From Casuarina equisetifolia (Eukaryota > Streptophyta > Magnoliopsida > Fagales > Casuarinaceae), in assembly GCA_028551475.1 (NCBI GenBank), contig CM052355.1, forward strand, positions 13,599,543-13,663,542: a stretch of DNA of 64,000 nucleotides. The letters are read 5' to 3'. The translations under genes and the position numbers were made by a program. The first letter of the stretch is position 1; each line of letters starts with the position of its first letter. Shown one piece after another: positions 34,832-46,472 of the stretch. The notes beneath the pieces are model-generated. The model worked only from the letters and a program-made list of their open reading frames with translations, had not been told where the DNA came from and made no database searches.

Positions 34832-34897
<66 letters not shown>
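34832..34897. repeat. (CA)n(GA)n microsatellite upstream of the small membrane protein gene
   Basis: Seven CA units run into about 26 AG units, 56-121 bp upstream of the ATG at 34776, so in the presumed transcript it reads (CT)n(GT)n. GA/CT repeats in this position are bound by plant BBR/BPC (GAGA-binding) factors in several genes. Whether it lies in the promoter or the 5' UTR is unknown. Confidence 0.9.
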
Positions 34898-34899
<2 letters not shown>

Positions 34900-35229
34900 T
34901 TTGCCGAGGTTTGTCGGTTTGGTATTGGGGAAGAAACAGGACTAAATAGAGGGGCTTTGCTTGCAAACAGTGGCATCGGATTCTTTCCAGAAGAACAAAT
35001 TCCGATCCAACGGTCCGCTTAACGTTTGAATTAGTAACGGTTACTTTCCGTGGGCCAATAGCATCAGGACAAAGTGGTCCACTTGCTTTTCCACGTGGTT
35101 TGATTCCTGGGAAATTGTTAGTGAAGCTTCTCTAAGCTCCTTTCGGCAATGCTCTGGAGGAATGGCTACGGAAAAAAGTTCCCGTCATGCTGCTGCTTAA
35201 TTACGCCAAGCCAAGCCTGAAAAAGGCTT

Positions 35230-35545
35230 AGATGGATGAATTTTCATCTTATACTTGGTAAAAATAGTGTCCTGGACATTTGTTTTACATTCTTATTATT
35301 CTTTGAGTAAAATAACTAAGAGTCTTCTTGTGTAGATACTATTTCCTAATAGATAGAGTTAGGCCTTAATTGTATTATAAAATACGGCTCTTTACATTGT
35401 ATATTGACAAATACAAGGAATATGCAAAACTCTCGTTCTCAAATTCCCTCTTTGCTTCTCTTAGATGACTTCTTCCTTCCTGTTTCTATATTTGGCTTCT
35501 CTTGGTTTGGTCTTTTCTTATTACTGTTGACATAGTATCAAAGCC
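35230..35545 (+). mobile_element. Copia-type LTR end with primer-binding site, fragment
   Basis: TAGTATCAAAGCC at 35533-35545 resembles the initiator-Met tRNA primer site TGGTATCAGAGCC and follows GTTGACA, a plausible LTR end. The preceding 300 bases contain leader-like sequence (TATAAAATACGGCTCTTTACATTG), as in many copia LTRs. No 5' end or second LTR can be placed. Downstream to about 36400, decayed plus-strand residues could be Gag, but I cannot align them. Confidence 0.4.
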
Positions 35546-37116
35546 TTCCTTGTTCTTATAAGCTTCTGCACACCATTTTTCTTCTCTTCCTCTGTCTCTA
35601 ACTAAGGTGTATTTGCTTCTGCAGAAGCACATTAGCGCCCGAGTGTGGAAATCAGAAACCAAACCCAAAACCAAAATGGGCACAAAAAAAACCTAACTTA
35701 TCTTAAATGCTGAAATCTTAGTTGGGTCAAATGATCAAGATGCTAGCTCATAGATGACCAGCCCAGTCTATCTTTGAGTCATGCCCACTTGGGTCAGCCC
35801 CAATTGGGCGAGGCACAATCAGGTCATGACCACTCTAGTCATGCCCACTTGGGCGAAGCCCCAAGACTACCACAGCCCTCGATCCCTGTGTAGGAGCCCT
35901 AAGGGAAAATGTTCTTCCATGCCAATGGTGAGCCTTTAACCCAAGACCACAACGGCCCCTCCATTCTTCATAAGTCAAAACTATTACCTTTCTTGTTCCT
36001 ACAATTGTTTGATGCGGCTCCTAAGCATTTGAAACTCAACAAAATTGTCTAACTCAAACTAGATCGGTGAATATTCTAAAAGATATCTCTACAGTTCCAT
36101 AATACATAACTTATATTAATTTTTGAAAGATCTCTGTCCCATATCATTGTATGTAAATCTTTCAAAATTTCCTCATAGCTTGCTTCATATCAATTAATAG
36201 TTTCGGACATTATCACTACCATATGAGATTTAGTTGAAGAGGATCAATGGTTTTGGACCTGTTTTTTAATATTTGAAAAGGATTTAAGACTTAGTTGCTT
36301 GTATGATGCAATGATTGGAATCAAGGAAAACCCTGAACATGTTTTTTTAAATGCCTTAACTCGTTTATACTTTTCACTTAACTCACTCGACTGAAGCTTT
36401 GCATTTTATGCCGTGCACCAATTGAATCTGTTCTTTGTTTCAATACGCCAATACTGAAGAAACTAGGAGATAGGCAGCACTTTAACGACTATTATAGACC
36501 CATTTAAACTGCATTACTTTTCTTCCGAAAAGAGAGAACGAGACGGTTTGCTTTCTGATATGCATCTTATAAAAGAATATATCCAAGTTGATAATTGTTG
36601 GTAATCTTTTTCTTTAAGTATCTTATTGATGGGCGGCACATTTTTTGAACTATAAAGGGTAGCATATCTGGAGCACAAGAATGGGATGCAAGCTGGAAGC
36701 AAATTAAATAAGGCGGACAAGGTTCCAATCAAGTGCTATGGTATCAACCAATCAAGTTCTTCACAAAATCCGATAATCGGTCATCAATTATAGATCTCAT
36801 CCCCAGAACTACCACAACTACATTTTCCACTTCAATCCATACAAATGACATAAATTTATATAATTTAGTTTTTAACCATATACTTTCTCGGATCGCTCCA
36901 TATAAATAATAACCGCCAAACTATGACTTGTAAAATTTACATACGATTGGTGAGTAGGAAAAACTTGGGAGATGTAGTCCACTCGGCAACTCAAACCAGC
37001 TCTGTCTCGGACGTCTATTGTTCATCCCGAGCGGCAGCAGAATTCCTAAACTCAAAACCCAATAGAGATTTTTTTCTTTTCTTTTCTTTTCTTTTCTTTC
37101 TGGCCAATCACCCAAA
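35546..37116. other. Gene-poor stretch, possible retroelement leader
   Basis: Contains a short repeated phrase CATGCCCACTTGGG at about 35786 and 35845, and no convincing frame on either strand. The last 50 bases hold a (TTTTC)n run just past the patatin-like stop codon. Confidence 0.35.
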
Positions 37117-38950
37117 CTAGCTGGAAGAGAATGTGGAGAGAGTAGTGGCAGAAGATGTTCTTGGGGAAGGCGATGTTTGCTTCAACATCACGGCGGGTAA
37201 AATGCTGGTTTTTCTCCCCTCTTGCTCTTTGACAACCTCTCCGGCAAACAAGTCTAGCTTCTCCAAATTGGTGCTCCCGGCGATCTTCCTCCCTTGGAAT
37301 AAAACAGACTCTACACTTTTTTGCGACAACATCTGCTCTACGATGGCCAACATTTCAGCAGGCTTGCTAGAACTGATACGCTTCTTCGAACCACCTTGCT
37401 TTCTGGTGAGAGTGCAATTTGACTGAAACGCAGAATTAAACACAAAACCATTAGGCACCAGGCCAGCCAACGGGGACAATTGCCACTAACTTCAACGTAT
37501 GTCTACGTACCTGAATGCGAAAATAATTACTTGCCCGGCACTGACCAAACGCCAGCGAAACTGCTTGATCGACCTATTAATTCGACAGAGAAAACAGAAA
37601 ACAGAAAACAGAAAATCAGTATACCTACCTATTAAAGAAAGGCCCAGAAAAGAAAAAAAAATCAAATCAAATATCACGATTTTAAAGAAAGAGCTAAATG
37701 TGTCACATAATCGCACAGAGGACAACTCATTTAGACTAATTATGCATGCAGATTCCCCAAGCCGACAATCTTGTCCCAAACTAACAAAGAGAACAATACT
37801 AAATTTGTCTGTTAGGTGGCATGCCTATCCCGGACACCGAAACCACCGTTTTCAGTCAAACGTGGTATACTCCCCACGGGCCACCTCGATTTTTGAGCTT
37901 TACAGATTTACATCCTTTTTTCTTTTCTTTTCTTTTCTTTTCTTTTCTTTTTTTTTTCTTTTTTTTTCTTTTAATCATACGACAAAGTAAAGCACTTAAG
38001 AGAAAGCAAAAAAGTGAAAGAAAACGTTTTATGTTTTGTACCATGTCGGCGGCTCCTTCTCCGGCTATACCAAGAAGGCCAGCGGGGGGACTTCCAATGC
38101 CAAATTCAGACTCTCCGTTTCCCAGGGACATGACCAGGAGATCATTCACTCCTTTACATAGCGGAAACTCCAGCTTGTTGTGCAGCACGTGCGTAATGGC
38201 AGCAGCCATCGGATTATTCATTGCGATTTCCCCGCTCACGGCCACGATCCTCGTCCTCCGGTCCACCGAGGTTATCTCGACGGGCCGCACCGCCGAAGTG
38301 GCAGTGCACACGTCCCTCATCTTGAAATCTAAGTTGTCCATTTCCAGGGCATCCGCTCGGGAAAACAGAAGAGGGGCGTTGGTAGAGAGGTCGTGGCAGG
38401 GTACCAGAACCGACTTCAACGTGTCCTTCAGAGTGGACTCCCCAAATGTTTTGCGGAAGAGCCTCTCCGCCTTTGGCGTACGGATAATACCGCCAAAGAA
38501 CCCCGACGGCGACGACGGGAAGATCGTACTTCTGTTCCGCACGAGGAACTTGAGAGCTTGATCGGCAGTGAACAACGGGGCGCCGTCTCTGCCACGAGTG
38601 AAAAGAAGGGCGGCGAGGATGCCGCCGGCACCTGAGCCAGCCACAACGTCGAAAAAGTCGGCAATGCGGGCGTCAGGGTTGGCGGATTTCTGTCGGATGG
38701 AGGCCTCGAGGCGGGCGAGGGACGTGGCGGCAAGTATCCCGTCGGTGGCACCTCGCCCATCGATGGAAAGGATCCGGACCTTGGCGCTATGAGTGTGTTT
38801 CGTTGATTTCACTTTTTCAGAGAGCTGCGGTTGGGGATCCGGGTGGCCGAAGTCGTAGCCACCGAAGAGGAACTTGTTCTCCAGGGTAGAGAAGATTTCG
38901 TAGGCAAGTTGGTCTACGCCAATATCGAGCAAAGGAGACACTTGCGCCAT
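37117..38950 (-). CDS. Group III patatin-like protein (pPLA-III type), non-canonical active site
   Basis: Three exons on the minus strand: 38950-38042, 37573-37511 (only 63 nt) and 37422-37117. All junctions are phase 0, giving 425 residues. 'MVDQAVSLAFGQCRASNYF' bridges exons 1-2. The N-terminus 'QLAYEIFSTLENKFLFG' is characteristic of plant group III patatin-like proteins. The anion-binding loop is 'DGRGATDG' (64-71) rather than DGGG. The nucleophile elbow is 'GSGAG' (105-109), with Gly where lipases have Ser. The usual DGG/DGA is 'SGE' at 239-241, followed by 'MNNPMAAAITHVLHNK'. Group III members are known for replacing GxSxG by GxGxG, and some still show lipid hydrolase activity. The C-terminus 'VESVLFQGRKI' and 'RKTSILPAVMLKQ' is family-typical. 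GC-rich exon 1 contrasts with its surroundings. Confidence 0.9.
37916..37972. repeat. (TTTTC)n / poly-T tract in patatin-like intron 1
   Basis: Repeated TTTTC units in the 468-nt first intron. In the transcript it is a GAAAA purine tract. Reading through the donor would append a Lys/Arg-rich tail to exon 1. Confidence 0.9.
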
Positions 38951-39066
38951 TTCTCTTGTAAAATTTACTGCGCCTAGACGTTTTTCTGACAGGGGAGGCT
39001 GAAGACGACAGAGGTAAGGAAGATGGAAGATGTGTGTCGGATGACGAGAACTCGTCGTTAGACTGC

Positions 39067-39074
39067 CTTATATA
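39067..39074 (-). promoter_or_regulatory. TATA box of the patatin-like gene
   Basis: TATATAAG on the minus strand, 117-124 bp upstream of the ATG at 38950, within CCTATATAAGGC. Predicted transcription start is near 39037, giving a leader of about 87 nt. Confidence 0.6.
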
Positions 39075-39079
39075 GGACG

Positions 39080-42000
39080 GGGTATGTCAAAAGAGCATGA
39101 TGTACGCGTGCAGACCTTCGCGCGTGTACCACGTCGAACATTCGTTTTTTTATTTTTTATTTTTCTCCGAGGGGGGCATGAAATAAGTTGTTGTATCAAT
39201 TATCGTCCAACCGGATCAAAAGGCTACCGAGATGGCCGGCGAAGCGTGCGTTCTCTTTATCCCGGAAAAGCTATCGACCTTCCAGAGGAAGTTGACGTTT
39301 ACGACAGTGGAATATCTATTAGTAGCCGACACACGAGTTTTGTCGGTTTTATTACTTTTCAGTAGATTAAGATTATACACAGTTGAGCATAGTATAAGTA
39401 GTAGTAACTCGGTGTTATCAGTGGCAAGTTTCACAAGCGTTTTGCGATTGATATTTACCAGAACTAAGCTGTAAACGCTGGGGAAGAAGACGATCCCAGT
39501 AACCCATGTGTTCTAACGCTCCAAAGAATTGGTACAGAAAACTATATGCTTTATACAAGAACTAGGCCGTACTTTGATCCTGTTTGGGGGTCGCACAACG
39601 GCTTTCTCAGCTTGGTCCACGATGCCGCGGCTGGATCGTTTAACTGGTGTATGCAGGTTTCTCTTTCTCCGATTCAAGTTCGAATGGAGGGAAATGATCA
39701 AACTTGCATTGCCTTCTTTAGTTTGATTGTTTGGGCGGGTCTATTGAGCTGTCCACCCGTCATCGTCAGCATCTCCCTCGCTGCCATGTCTGTCTACTAA
39801 CTCTTACATATGATAAATGCATCTTATTCAATCTAAAAGTTAATTCAAAAATTGATATGATATCCTTTACTTTGAACAAATTTTACATACCCATGCCTTG
39901 ACACCCTTATTAACATAGTTAATTATCAAACTATCATGTGTTACATTATGTGAATCATGCATAAGTTAAAATTAATGAGAATTTATGAAGATACAAAAAA
40001 TAAATTTTAATTTTGATATTATGTTAAGAGATTTGTTGTCTAGTCCAAATATCTACTTAGGAATTGTTGAATTGTTGAATTGTTGAAACTCCCTAAATTT
40101 AATTTTACACGTCATGACAGGATGGCAGAAGTTGTAGTGATTGTTTGCACACCCAGATGCAATTCGCAGGGTGCCAGTTCTAGACATCACGGAGTATGAC
40201 TGAATTTGACATTAGAATGATGTTCGTCAATATCAAAAGGGTAGTACATAATTGATTTGGAAAGATTAGCATATGAGATCTAGCAGTTTCCTCCAATAGA
40301 ATATTTATACAAAGAGTCATCTTCAAGCTATCGAAACGACAGAATCCTCTTCGGAGTCCATAAAGAACATCCCGGGCAAGGGACCAGTGACAAGGACCCT
40401 AGCTTGCACACCACAACTCCAAGGCGGAGAATTCCTGGGGCTACTTCTTCCTTCTTACTTAAGTGTGGTCGACCAAGTCATTCACGACTTCTGCCCATCA
40501 TACATCTACAGCTTCTTCGTTTGTTTTATCTGTTTCTTCTCAGTTTCGCTTTCATGATTTTGGTTGCAAAATTTCTAATAACAAGGGAGCTTGGATCTCC
40601 TTTGGGACCAGGGATCCAACATCTCCATTGCTGAAGTAACTTTAAGTTTGAATTATTTTGAAAGATTAAGGTCACCACGAGAGGTGGTGGGTACAGAAGT
40701 CTAGAAAAACCTTTTTTTTTTTCCCCGCAAAGCCTTTTGATGTACGGTTGTACAGACATTAAATTGCAAATGTCTTCCCCTTTCTTGTCTTTATTTCTGG
40801 CACCACCCAGCGAGCCACGACAAAACATCATAATAATGAGCATATCGCTTCGGATTTTCGTACATTTAAACTACAATTAAATGACATGAAGGTTTTGATA
40901 CTGTCGATTCAGTTGTCTGGGGATCCGGATGTACCAAATGAAATGTACCAACCGGCTGCCAAAACCATGGGCAGGTTCCATTTACTTGCAATGGATCGAA
41001 GGACATCCCAAGTACACGTGAGCTTACAGACAAAGAAATTGTGGCTAGAATAGTCTTAAGGCCTTGCAGAAAGAAAAAAAAAAAAAAACACCATCAAAAC
41101 CTTTGGGGTAACAGATAGGATGAGATTAAGTATGACATGCTGGGAGAGTAGATTCAGCCAATTTTGTCACCTTTTGGCCAGCTAAACTTTCTTAAATGAA
41201 GGCAAGAATTATTGAGGAGAAAGCTCGACGAGGATGGCTTTGGGCGGTCAACTCACTGCTGTCGGGCCATATAGTTTCATCAGAGTGCAAAGTTGACATA
41301 GATTTTGGAGGCAATTATTATCCCTCACCTTACTTTTGGCTACAATTTGTATGAAAAATGTGCAAATCAATGAACACCCTGTCGATTACTTCACGTAATA
41401 GACATTTTGTGTACATAATTCTTGCCTTATATATTTATTTATATATGGAATTATTGAATCTCAAATCTCATGGTTAAGGATTTTTACTAATTTTACGTGT
41501 TTACTTTGGTTTCTTTGACCCAAAAGCACTATTAAATTGTATACGTTTTAAACGTTTTCTCCCACCCAAAGCAAAATCATAAATTGCATACCTGTCCATC
41601 CTTCTTTAAACGTCCTCTCTTTGTTATTTCTACAAAAGCCTGCGAGCAGTATTAAATTATATGCCTGTACTATCCCCGCCGCACGACTTTGGAGTTTCCT
41701 GACGCTTTCCTCGCACATCACCGACACCTCAGGGGGGGATGCCCGACAAAAGGATCTACCAACCTTCTTAATTCCCCAGCCGAAACGAAGCACCGAGGCA
41801 GAAGCCGATATTCTATCCAGATGGCCATGCCGGGCCATGTGGGGACACCGTCGATTCAACGGAAGGTAAGGCTGATTTTGGTACCATCACTTTAAATTAA
41901 ACGAGGACCACCACGCATTGTTGTCGGACCACCCGCACCCACCCCTCCTTACTTAACTAATCATCTCCTGTGGCTAACTAACTTTGCTTTTCAACCCGAC
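39080..42000. other. Intergenic region with a dispersed repeat copy
   Basis: Sequence at 39818-40060 resembles the 2574-3015 repeat family (AATCTAAAAGTTAATTCAAAA and GATATTATGTTAAGAGAT). Short open frames at 39529-39800 and 41548-41869 on both strands have no recognisable domain. Several kilobases of patatin-like upstream sequence are included. I see no gene. Confidence 0.4.
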
Positions 42001-45000
42001 AATCGAATGGTTCTTTAATTATGTGGTTAGATATTTTATGATTGTTTATTCGTTGACAACTTTAATCATTTGGTTAGTTAAATATGGTTTGTTTCAAAAC
42101 TTGTTTCATGAGTTTAAATAGTTTAACTTGTCTGGTGGTATGGCGTTTGGATAGAGAGGAATAATGTTAGGGCTAAGTTTAGAATATTTAATCATACGGT
42201 ACGCATGTTACGTGGATTTGTTTATGTTATGTTTTCATATAATATAAGTGTCAAAGAGTAAAATGAGTAGACCTAGGCCCAATTACTTCTATAAGGGCAA
42301 TCACAAGTATTGGCCTACAGCCCCAATTGCACACTCTTAAGGACCCGGCCATATATACAAATGCAACCCACAAAAGTGCATCATAAGCTACAAAGGGCAC
42401 CGGCCATCCCGACCGGGCACCTGTCGTTTCGCACCAACCAGCAATAGCCATTGCAAAACGGCTACAAGGGATGCAATGCAGAAAACAACTGTGTGAGAAT
42501 TATATATATGTAGAACAAAGTGTAAGCTATAATTTGTCTCTAACGAAGATAGAAAACTTAGGAAAATCTAGAACATCAAGAATAAAATATGAACAAGGCT
42601 ATAATTCTTAGCATCCATTATGAAGATCCATGAGGTGAAATCACACTGGCTTAGTGGGAATACTACTAGAAACTTTGGTAAAAAACCCTAATTTTCTTTT
42701 ATTTTGAAAATATTCATAAAGCTAAAGAAGAGATCTAACTTGCATTTATATACTTCTTTTATGAGCTCCACTCATCACAAGTTTAATGGTAAAGTACAAC
42801 CCATCCAACCAATCCATATTCAATTCGTAAGAACTCATATGCCTCACTTACTTAATTAAGCCAATCCATAATTCACTACTTCAACTCCATATAAGTAGGT
42901 CCCACAAAACCATTAATATAAGCATCCATTAGTGAGCCTATTAAAATTGGACTAACACAAAGCAAATGTTGGAGACTCATGAAACAAAACATATCCTTCT
43001 TCGCATTATTTCTCTAATACATTTTCCCCATGGTACTAAAGGAGGTCATTCCGTTTGAGCATGAAGCAAACCAACAAGATTGGTAAGATCAAAATTCAAA
43101 AAACCCTAGTTCTATTTTACCTAGTCCGCGTCCAAAACTAGCACGAAAGAACGAGCCATCTACCACTGCACACAAAAAAACCCAACTCGAAAATAATAAG
43201 CCCACACGGTAAGACCAATAAACCCCCACTAATTCTGAACAAAACTGTCCAATTTGTCATCTTGTTGTTCAACTTTACAAAATTGCCCTTTTGTTTGAAA
43301 CTTCCGCATCGGCGAGATTGGAACTTTTGAATCTCGACCCAAAACTAAAGTGCCCGCCTCCTAAACCAAGTTACAAAATTGCCCTTTCCTTAAAATTATC
43401 AAATTACCCTCATCAAAATTACCAGACTACCACCATGGGCCAGGCCCAGAAGGTGAAGGGGCAAAAACTACCATTTGTTGGTGATTCGCCGCACCTCCAC
43501 TACTAAAACCGACGATCGTTTTTGTCACATCCGTAAGATGGCCAGGGCAGTGGGGGCATTAGCGAGAGAAAACAGGAGAAACAAACGACACCTTTAAGGT
43601 TTTACGTGCCTGATAAGTCACAAAAACATAACGAGGCTGAGGTGGTTGATTATAAAGACTTATTTTGAGATTTGGATAACGAGATTGCTTCGTTAAAGGG
43701 AAACAAGACTTCTATAGTTTCTTTAGGGTTATAAAAATCTGCATTTGCGTTGTCCGTTTGCCCTGTTTGCACACTCTCTACCAGCACCACTCCCCTATCT
43801 TACACGGCGAGATGGACTAATTTACATTAAGTGTCCAAAACAGGCGTCTTCATGCATGGGCGCTAATACTGGCCTTCTCTTTACTCATCCATGCCTCATT
43901 ATTACATTGATCCAGTTGCTGGGATAAGACGCCACATAACATTCCCTCTCCCTTACAACAATTATGTCCTCAAGGTTGAGTTCGGCAAAACGCTAATACT
44001 TTATGACCCATAAATTATATTGTTTGGTCCCCGCTTGGGTATCAAAACCGGACCTAGAATGGATTTCCACAACATAGGCATCACAGTAAACTATATGATT
44101 TTCTCTTTCTTCGAAGCAAGGGACAATATCTCCAACCTTCAACGTTGATCCCTTTTTACCAAAGCCATAAATCCAACATAAGCATCGTCAAGCAGGATCA
44201 TGATCATAGCAATGAATTGTATGTACTATGACAACTTGAGAAGGGGTTTAAATTAGGCTGAGGGTTTAAGATCAATTTTTTTAAACCTCTTTTTCAATTG
44301 ATCCCAAATTGCTCGTGAGGTAGATTGTAAATTCAATTTAGATGCAAGTATAATTAAAAATGAAACAGTAATAAATAGTAAACTTAAATAAAAGAGTAGG
44401 GAGAGAGAATGAAAATAGCACAAGAATTTGTTTAAGAATGATTTGGTTTATTGCAAATTTATGTCTACTCCTTTGTTACTCAAAAGGATTAATGGGACTC
44501 ATTCTAAGAGAAAAGCAACCCATTCTCATAATTTACATAGTGATACAGCATTGGAAGCTTACTCCTCACACATTGAGGAGTCCCACCTCGTACAAGCCAA
44601 ATGTTTTGTGATGGAGCCACCAATTCCTCATAACTTAAGGAACCCTATTTTACACAAAGTCATATGCTTTGTGATGGACATGTCAACTTGACCTAAGCCC
44701 AAGTGTCACACATCTAATACATATAACTTTTCTCTTTATCAAAGAAGAACAACCAACAAGAGATTACAAAATTATACAATAACATTCTTATCCCTTTATT
44801 AGTAAGCTAAATGTACAATATATCAAATAAGACCAATATAGCTAGAGCATGTACAAATACAATAATCTACTCTTCAAATATGGCTCTTTATCCACTTGAC
44901 AACCTCAATAAAAATCACTTTGAAGTTGTTACACAAACACAATCAACATATATATGTTCTCTATAAAATAGTGATAAGTTTGTGAATATATATATTAATC

Positions 45001-45050
45001 AAGTCAATCTTTGTGCTAAATAAACTATGTATTTTTGGACACACTATGAT
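42001..45050. other. Gene-poor region with possible LTR debris
   Basis: ATGGTACTAAAGG at about 43031 weakly resembles a primer-binding site and is followed by AAAAAACCCTAGTTCTATT, a copia leader-like phrase, but no domain confirms it. The 87-codon frame at 44428-44691 is not recognised. No coding gene can be supported. Confidence 0.3.
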
Positions 45051-45415
45051 TTAATTTAAAAATTTTATCCTAACACTTGAAATATAGATTAAAGTGACCA
45101 CAATGCTTGTAAAGTTTGTCCATAACATATATGTAATCTATCCATCAAACTTAGCTTCCAAAGACAATATATAAACCAAATTTTAGTCTAACAAAATTTG
45201 GAGCATAGAATCACACTATAGTGACTTAATTTAAAATGATTCTCCTAACACTTGAATTATAGATTAAAGTGACCACAATACTAGTGAAGATTGTCTATAA
45301 TATATATATATATATATATATATAAAATTTATCTACCAACCTTAGCTTCCAAAGAAAAAATATAAATCAAAGTTTAGTCCAACAAACTATAGAGTACAAA
45401 ACCACACTATAGCAT
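45051..45415. repeat. Two tandem units of about 175-190 bp
   Basis: Units begin at 45051 and about 45226 with TTAATTTAAAA and share CCTAACACTTGAA, ATAGATTAAAGTGACCACAAT and TTAGCTTCCAAAGA, ending in a CACACTATAG phrase. The second unit contains an (AT)n run at 45300-45325. The function is unknown; it is AT-rich and non-coding. Confidence 0.8.
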
Positions 45416-46169
45416 TAACAAATTAGTACCAAATAGATTCAATAGATGTAGCTGCCAACAAAGCAAAAACACTTAAATTTTCGTTTTTAGGGTTCTATGC
45501 TATCTTATATGTAATGGTCTAAAACATATGTTATATTCAATCAATAAGACGAAGCCACTTGAACATTCACATGCAAATATGAGGCTTTAAGAAAAGGGCT
45601 TGTAAATCACCCAATATGCAAACGTTTAGAGTGAATAGTAATTGTGAGAACAAACAAACCATACAATCTTATTCATACCTATAATTTTCATTGTTTCCTC
45701 TTCACTTCACTGCAAGAAATTCACCAATATTTTATGAGCTACCTTAACATCAACCAATGAATTGCTAGTTTGAACAAATGGTACAAGTAGATCATCAAGT
45801 AAAACCATTTCCAATCGAAAGACTACCTTCCTTTTAAGCTTTCTTGCACACAATGGAAGCATCTACCAAAATAGTCATCCTTAACATCCCCAGAAGAAAA
45901 CTTAATGGAATTCAAGAAGTTTTATATGTTAGTGCTAGACTTAAAAGAGTTTCCACCCATTCTATTCATTTTTTACCACACCAAAAGTTGGTTTGGCCTT
46001 GGCTAGATTCCATTTGCCAATACCTTTTTGTGATGCTTTGGAATATTGAAGTAAAAATAACAATGTTATCTAATTGAACAAAAATTCTTCCCATGGCATA
46101 AAATAAAACAATGAGAAAAATCAATCCTCAATATTGAGAGATCTTTAACCCACTACTTAAAACAGTTAA

Positions 46170-46472
46170 GATTAGCAACTTGTAATCATATTAGGAAGCT
46201 ATTAATGGAAAGGTCTTAAATTAGCATTAGGTTTACTTGCCTTTTTAAGCTTTCTTAATTGTGTTTATATTCATAATTTTATTTGGTTTGTATTCCTATG
46301 CCTCTATATATAATGGTAGCTCTTAGAATAGAAGGAAATGGTCTTTATGAAAGCTTGGTTTCTTAGTTACATTTGTAACAACAATTAATCTAAAATTAAT
46401 GCAAATACTAGCAATATTTGCAAAATCATTGTGTTCATATGAAAACCCAACTTTCAACATGATATTAGAGCC
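46170..46472 (+). mobile_element. Copia-like LTR end with primer-binding site, fragment
   Basis: TGATATTAGAGCC at 46460-46472 resembles the initiator-Met primer site and directly follows TTTCAACA. About 160 bp upstream, CTCTATATATAATGG looks like an LTR promoter. A plausible LTR runs from about 46170 to 46459. Downstream sequence does not show copia Gag. The stretch 45416-46169 before it holds nothing recognised. Confidence 0.4.

Noticed and set aside
34613..34976. Frames of 70-117 codons containing Ser-Leu repeats across the GA microsatellite
   Set aside because: The Ser-Leu runs are translation of the (CT)n repeat and not a protein signal.
37856..38041. Extension of the patatin-like first ORF beyond 38042 to a 364-residue form
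   Set aside because: It reads through the GT donor into the purine-tract intron, giving a Lys/Arg-rich tail; the conserved sequence continues in the 63-nt exon instead.
37821..38561. 246-codon plus-strand frame
   Set aside because: It is the antisense of the GC-rich patatin-like exon 1, with a low-complexity Phe/Ser start from the TTTTC tract; the minus strand carries the conserved domain.
39529..39800. Two overlapping plus-strand frames of 65 and 84 codons
   Set aside because: No domain or homology recognised; they occur in two phases of the same GC-balanced stretch.
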